Below are positions 60,357 to 64,000 of a stretch of 64,000 bases of DNA, piece after piece (position 1 is the stretch's first letter; each line of letters starts with the position of its first letter). The notes below the pieces were generated by a model. That model was given only the letters and a program-made list of their open reading frames with translations. It was not told the origin of the DNA and did no database searches. The position numbers were made by a program, and so were the translations under genes. Source of the DNA: Phytomonospora endophytica (lineage in GTDB: Bacteria > Actinomycetota > Actinomycetes > Mycobacteriales > Micromonosporaceae); NCBI RefSeq assembly GCF_014202425.1, contig NZ_JACHGT010000023.1, positions 50,837 through 114,836 on the forward strand, written 5' to 3'.

Positions 60357-63251
60357 GTGCTCTCCACGGGCGTGGAGGTGGTCCGGCCTGGAAGATGCCG
60401 TACTGGCTGGCCAGGATGTGCTCTCCACGGGCGTGGAGGTGGTCCGGACTTCGGCTAGGTAGTGGGGGTGGAGCTGGTGTGCTCTCCACGGGCGTGGAGG
60501 TGGTCCGGCGTCGACAGCATTCGTGGCCTGCTGCACGAGGTGCTCTCCACGGGCGTGGAGGTGGTCCGGCCCCTACCGCTGGTTTCAGAGCTGCGGCATC
60601 GTGCTCTCCACGGGCGTGGAGGTGGTCCTGCCTCGCCATGGTTGCCCTTGAGCCGGGAGGAGTGCTCTCCACGGGCGTGGAGGTGGTCCGTCATCGTCCA
60701 CATCGTCCACCTCGGAGGTTCCGTGCTCTCCACGGGCGTGGAGGTGGTCCGGAGTCAACATGAGCAACAACGACACCGGCGACGTGCTCTCCACGGGCGT
60801 GGAGGTGGTCCGCACGCGGAGATGGTGTGGCTGGGCGTCAACGTGTGCTCTCCACGGGCGTGGAGGTGGTCCAGACGCAGTCGGACAAGGACCTCGGTTT
60901 CGATGGTGCTCTCCACGGGCGTGGAGGTGGTCCGCCGGGGCGGAGTCGATTCGGCTCGGTGCCGACGTGCTCTCCACGGGCGTGGAGGTGGTCCGGGAAA
61001 ACCGCAACCCCAGCACGCCGCTCAAATGTGCTCTCCACGGGCGTGGAGGTGGTCCGCCAGCGACGGCGACGTGTGGCAGGCCGTCCACGTGCTCTCCACG
61101 GGCGTGGAGGTGGTCCGCCGCCTCTGCCGATGAGCTCGACGAGGACGACGTGCTCTCCACGGGCGTGGAGGTGGTCCGGCGGCCGCCCGCGACGCGTGGG
61201 CTGAGGGCTGGTGCTCTCCACGGGCGTGGAGGTGGTCCGGCTCGTTGAGTGGTCCGAGACCCCGAACGCGCGTGCTCTCCACGGGCGTGGAGGTGGTCCG
61301 GATGTTTGTCACGTTCGCTTCGCTGTCCATACGTGCTCTCCACGGGCGTGGAGGTGGTCCGGGCCGATGCACCGCGAGAAGCGCACGCTCCTGGTGCTCT
61401 CCACGGGCGTGGAGGTGGTCCGTCGACGTCGCGGAGGAGGCTTGACGCGGTCATGTGCTCTCCACGGGCGTGGAGGTGGTCCGTAGGCCACGAGCGCGGC
61501 GAGGATCTGCGCGCCGTGCTCTCCACGGGCGTGGAGGTGGTCCGACTTCGCGGGCGCGGCGGTTCTTCGCGGCACCGTGCTCTCCACGGGCGTGGAGGTG
61601 GTCCCACAACACCCACCGCCTCATCCGGCCGGTGACCGTGCTCTCCACGGGCGTGGAGGTGGTCCGATGTCCGGCCGCTTATCGCCCGTGCCGTAGAGGT
61701 GCTCTCCACGGGCGTGGAGGTGGTCCATTGGGAACGATCTCCGGGAGAAAAAGGCCCGCGTGCTCTCCACGGGCGTGGAGGTGGTCCGCCGTCGGCGGCG
61801 GAGTGCAGCGTGGTGATGTCGTGCTCTCCACGGGCGTGGAGGTGGTCCGCCGCGTCCGGCCGAACGGCAACAGTTTCGACAGTGCTCTCCACGGGCGTGG
61901 AGGTGGTCCTGCCCTCCCCACGGGGTCACCTTGTCTCGCAGGGTGCTCTCCACGGGCGTGGAGGTGGTCCGACGGAATGGACGCCAGCACAGGCGGCGAG
62001 CGCGTGCTCTCCACGGGCGTGGAGGTGGTCCGATCATGAACGCGAACAACAGCCGGGAAGACGTGTGCTCTCCACGGGCGTGGAGGTGGTCCGCTTTCGC
62101 GAGGGCCGCCGCAGGCACCGCCAGGGTGCTCTCCACGGGCGTGGAGGTGGTCCCGATCGGCCGGACCCCCGACTGGGACAAATGGCGTGCTCTCCACGGG
62201 CGTGGAGGTGGTCCGTGGGATCGGACTTCACCGGGGAAAACACGGCAGTGCTCTCCACAGGCGTGGAGGTGGTCCTCGGCAGGCTCCCGGGGGGAGCGCG
62301 AGTTGGAGCGTGCTCTCCACGGGCGTGGAGGTGGTCCGGCCCGCACCGACATCCCGGCCCAGCTCGGCGAGTGCTCTCCACGGGCGTGGAGGTGGTCCGC
62401 GGTCGCAGTGAAAGCAGGGCACGCCGGTATGGTGCTCTCCACGGGCGTGGAGGTGGTCCGGCGCCCTGCCCCTGATCGGTGGGCGGCCCGTTGTGCTCTC
62501 CACGGGCGTGGAGGTGGTCCGGCCTCGCCGACGCGCCAGGCGAGCTCGTTGTTGTGCTCTCCACGGGCGTGGAGGTGGTCCGAGCGTCGCATCGCCGAGG
62601 CGGACCTCGTGCTCGTGCTCTCCACGGGCGTGGAGGTGGTCCGCTCCAGGTCGGTCGGGGTGTTGGCGGTCAGGCGTGCTCTCCACGGGCGTGGAGGTGG
62701 TCCGGCGTTGCCAGAACTCGTCTTCGGCGGCCGGCCGTGCTCTCCACGGGCGTGGAGGTGGTCCGCGCGGCTACCCAGGGACGGACGATTGGAGTCCGTG
62801 CTCTCCACGGGCGTGGAGGTGGTCCGGCGGAGAGGTCGGGTACAGCACCCGGTCGGGGGTGCTCTCCACGGGCGTGGAGGTGGTCCCGAGATGTCGACGG
62901 TTTCGGTGTCCTCGTCGATGTGCTCTCCACGGGCGTGGAGGTGGTCCGCGCCCGCTCCGCCTCGGTGCAGGGTTTCCGTAGTGCTCTCCACGGGCGTGGA
63001 GGTGGTCCGCGATCGTCAACGCGACCGATCGGCGCAACCAGGTGCTCTCCACGGGCGTGGAGGTGGTCCGATCCCCGCCGCGCTCGCGGAGTATCTCGCC
63101 GGTGCTCTCCACGGGCGTGGAGGTGGTCCGCCGACACCTCCGTGGGTGCTGACGTCATCCTCGTGCTCTCCACGGGCGTGGAGGTGGTCCGCGCTTTTAG
63201 TCAGTCAGCTCGTCATCGCCATCGTGCTCTTGACGAGCGTGGAGGTGGAGT
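60357..63251 (+). CRISPR. CRISPR array 2 (type I-E), 47 repeats plus one degenerate
   Basis: Forty-seven 28-base repeats, period 61 except one 62-base and one 60-base unit (at 62248-62310 and 63042-63102). The repeat starts GTGCTCTCCACGGGC and ends GTGGAGGTGGTCC. It differs from array 1 at positions 13 (G for A) and 26 (T for A). A few repeats vary in the last base before the spacer, and one, at 62248, has CAGG in the loop. The distal repeat at 63224 is degenerate (GTGCTCTTGACGAGC, then GTGGAGGTGGAGT) and carries the array 1 bases at positions 13 and 26. Confidence 0.98.
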
Positions 63252-63487
63252 GGCCACAGTTTTCCGATGGCCGCAAGTGATCCGCATGACCAAGCAGCGC
63301 ACGGCAACAAAGCCCGCCGCCAAGCTAGGGACGACGGTCGTGCCGCTAGAGGATGAACTCTGGCATCCGCCTGGGGCGAGCCTCCGCGGCGGACAAAGGC
63401 CGCCCTGGCGGTCGCGCGGGAGCGCTCTGCCAGCGTTCTCCGCATGGTGTCGGCTCGCTCCTTCTCACTACCGCCATTGTGACGAAC
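63252..63487. other. Trailer of array 2, no clear gene
   Basis: A plus-strand frame from 63288 begins MTKQRTATKPAAKLGTTVVP then LEDELWHPP and could be the start of a truncated gene, but its later part is not protein-like. Nothing else is seen. Confidence 0.3.
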
Positions 63488-63838
63488 TTATCGGCCTTCG
63501 CTCGGGAGACGGCTGCTCACCTTCCGCGCGCAGGCCTCCATGACCGCTCGCGCGTCCATCCCGAGCGACTCAATGGCCACCAGCGCGGTCAACGCGACGT
63601 CGGCCAATTCGGCGGCGACATCGTCGTGGGAGTGGGTGATCCCCTTGCGAGGGTTTTGTCCAACGGCGCCGATCCATGCGCCAGCGGCTTCCCCGGCCTC
63701 CTCAGTGACCTTGAGGATCCGGCAGGTCAGTTCCATCTGACTGGATCCGTTCGCTTCGTCCAGCCAACGCCGAGCGGCCTGAATCGTCATCCACACCGAG
63801 TCACTCACCCCGCCACAGTACGACTCGATCAGTCGCAT
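63488..63838 (-). CDS. MazG-like nucleotide pyrophosphohydrolase
   Basis: A 116-residue all-alpha protein with the MazG pattern ILKVTEEAGEAAGAWIGA (EExxE metal-binding motif), then HDDVAAELADVALTALVAIE (ExxxD motif). It hydrolyses nucleoside triphosphates to monophosphates in this superfamily. The start could be ATG 63838 or the GTG at 63808 (VSDSVWMTIQ). Confidence 0.82.
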   Translation of the reverse strand: MRLIESYCGGVSDSVWMTIQAARRWLDEANGSSQMELTCRILKVTEEAGEAAGAWIGAVGQNPRKGITHSHDDVAAELADVALTALVAIESLGMDARAVMEACARKVSSRLPSEGR

Positions 63839-63950
63839 TCCTTGTCCCGCCTCATCGCGGATCGGGCGCCGCCGTTGACGAACATGTGGCGTGCCTCTGT
63901 GTCTGGCCCTAGTACTACAGCTGTGGTTTGTTATTTGTATACTGTGGACT

Positions 63951-64000
63951 GTGGTGGCGGTTGATCTCGATGCGTGGGTTGCGGGTTTAGACGGTTTGCT
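63951..64000 (+). mobile_element. Probable transposase start (IS701-like), cut by window edge
   Basis: The last 50 bases from GTG read VAVDLDAWVAGLDGL, which resembles the N-terminus of IS701-group DDE transposases. AT-richer sequence upstream (CTACAGCTGTGGTTTG near 63915) could be a terminal inverted repeat. There is too little sequence to be sure. Confidence 0.3.

Noticed and set aside
60395..63543. Long frames repeating VLSTGVEVVR or ALHGRGGGP across array 2
   Set aside because: Same effect of the repeat period; no start signals and no domain.

Overview
The window is high-GC DNA from an actinobacterium. The evidence is codon use, NarL-type two-component genes, twin peptidoglycan-binding secreted proteins, SARP, LuxR and TetR regulators, and an actinomycete-style type I-E CRISPR system. 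I cannot name the genus.

Layout. (1) 0-12 kb: a natural-product locus. A ketosynthase (cut by the window edge) and a stand-alone acyltransferase run leftward. A large NRPS (C-A-T-E-C-A-T plus an unassigned tail) runs rightward; its first adenylation domain reads as valine-specific and is followed by an epimerase. (2) 12-17.3 kb: a cell-wall module. Two secreted peptidoglycan-binding enzymes flank a two-component operon (kinase, kinase-like partner, LuxR-type response regulator). Both enzymes have the same two-block promoter sequence. (3) 17.3-43 kb: an accessory region with half a tRNA-Lys, an integrase remnant, three related pentapeptide-repeat membrane proteins, SUKH-like proteins, a large FG-GAP secreted protein, a DUF5131/TcmP pair, and decayed genes (ligase, AAA ATPase, resolvase, LuxR, TetR, SARP). 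(4) 43-48.7 kb: a TetR/membrane-protein pair with a perfect palindromic operator, a reductase, an RsbQ/RsbP-like pair, a small Cys-rich peptide and a methyltransferase. (5) 48.8-63.3 kb: a complete type I-E CRISPR-Cas locus, cas3-cas8e-cse2-cas7-cas5-cas6-cas1-cas2, flanked by array 1 (30 repeats, read leftward) and array 2 (47 repeats plus one degenerate, read rightward). (6) The right edge holds a MazG-like gene and the probable start of a transposase.

Most interesting point: the 840-bp gap between cas3 and cas8e holds three elements. These are a 35-residue membrane peptide gene with a strong ribosome-binding site, a hairpin, and a converging pair of degenerate CRISPR repeats 61 bp apart enclosing a 32-nt spacer. 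The first 14 nt of that spacer match 12 of 14 positions of a site 88 bp upstream of the peptide gene. That site has a 5' AAG, and one of the two mismatches is at position 6, which type I-E Cascade does not read. This is the architecture of a CreTA-type CRISPR-repressed toxin/guide module. The two real arrays share a leader motif directly against their first repeats, and in array 2 the cas2 stop codon lies inside that motif.
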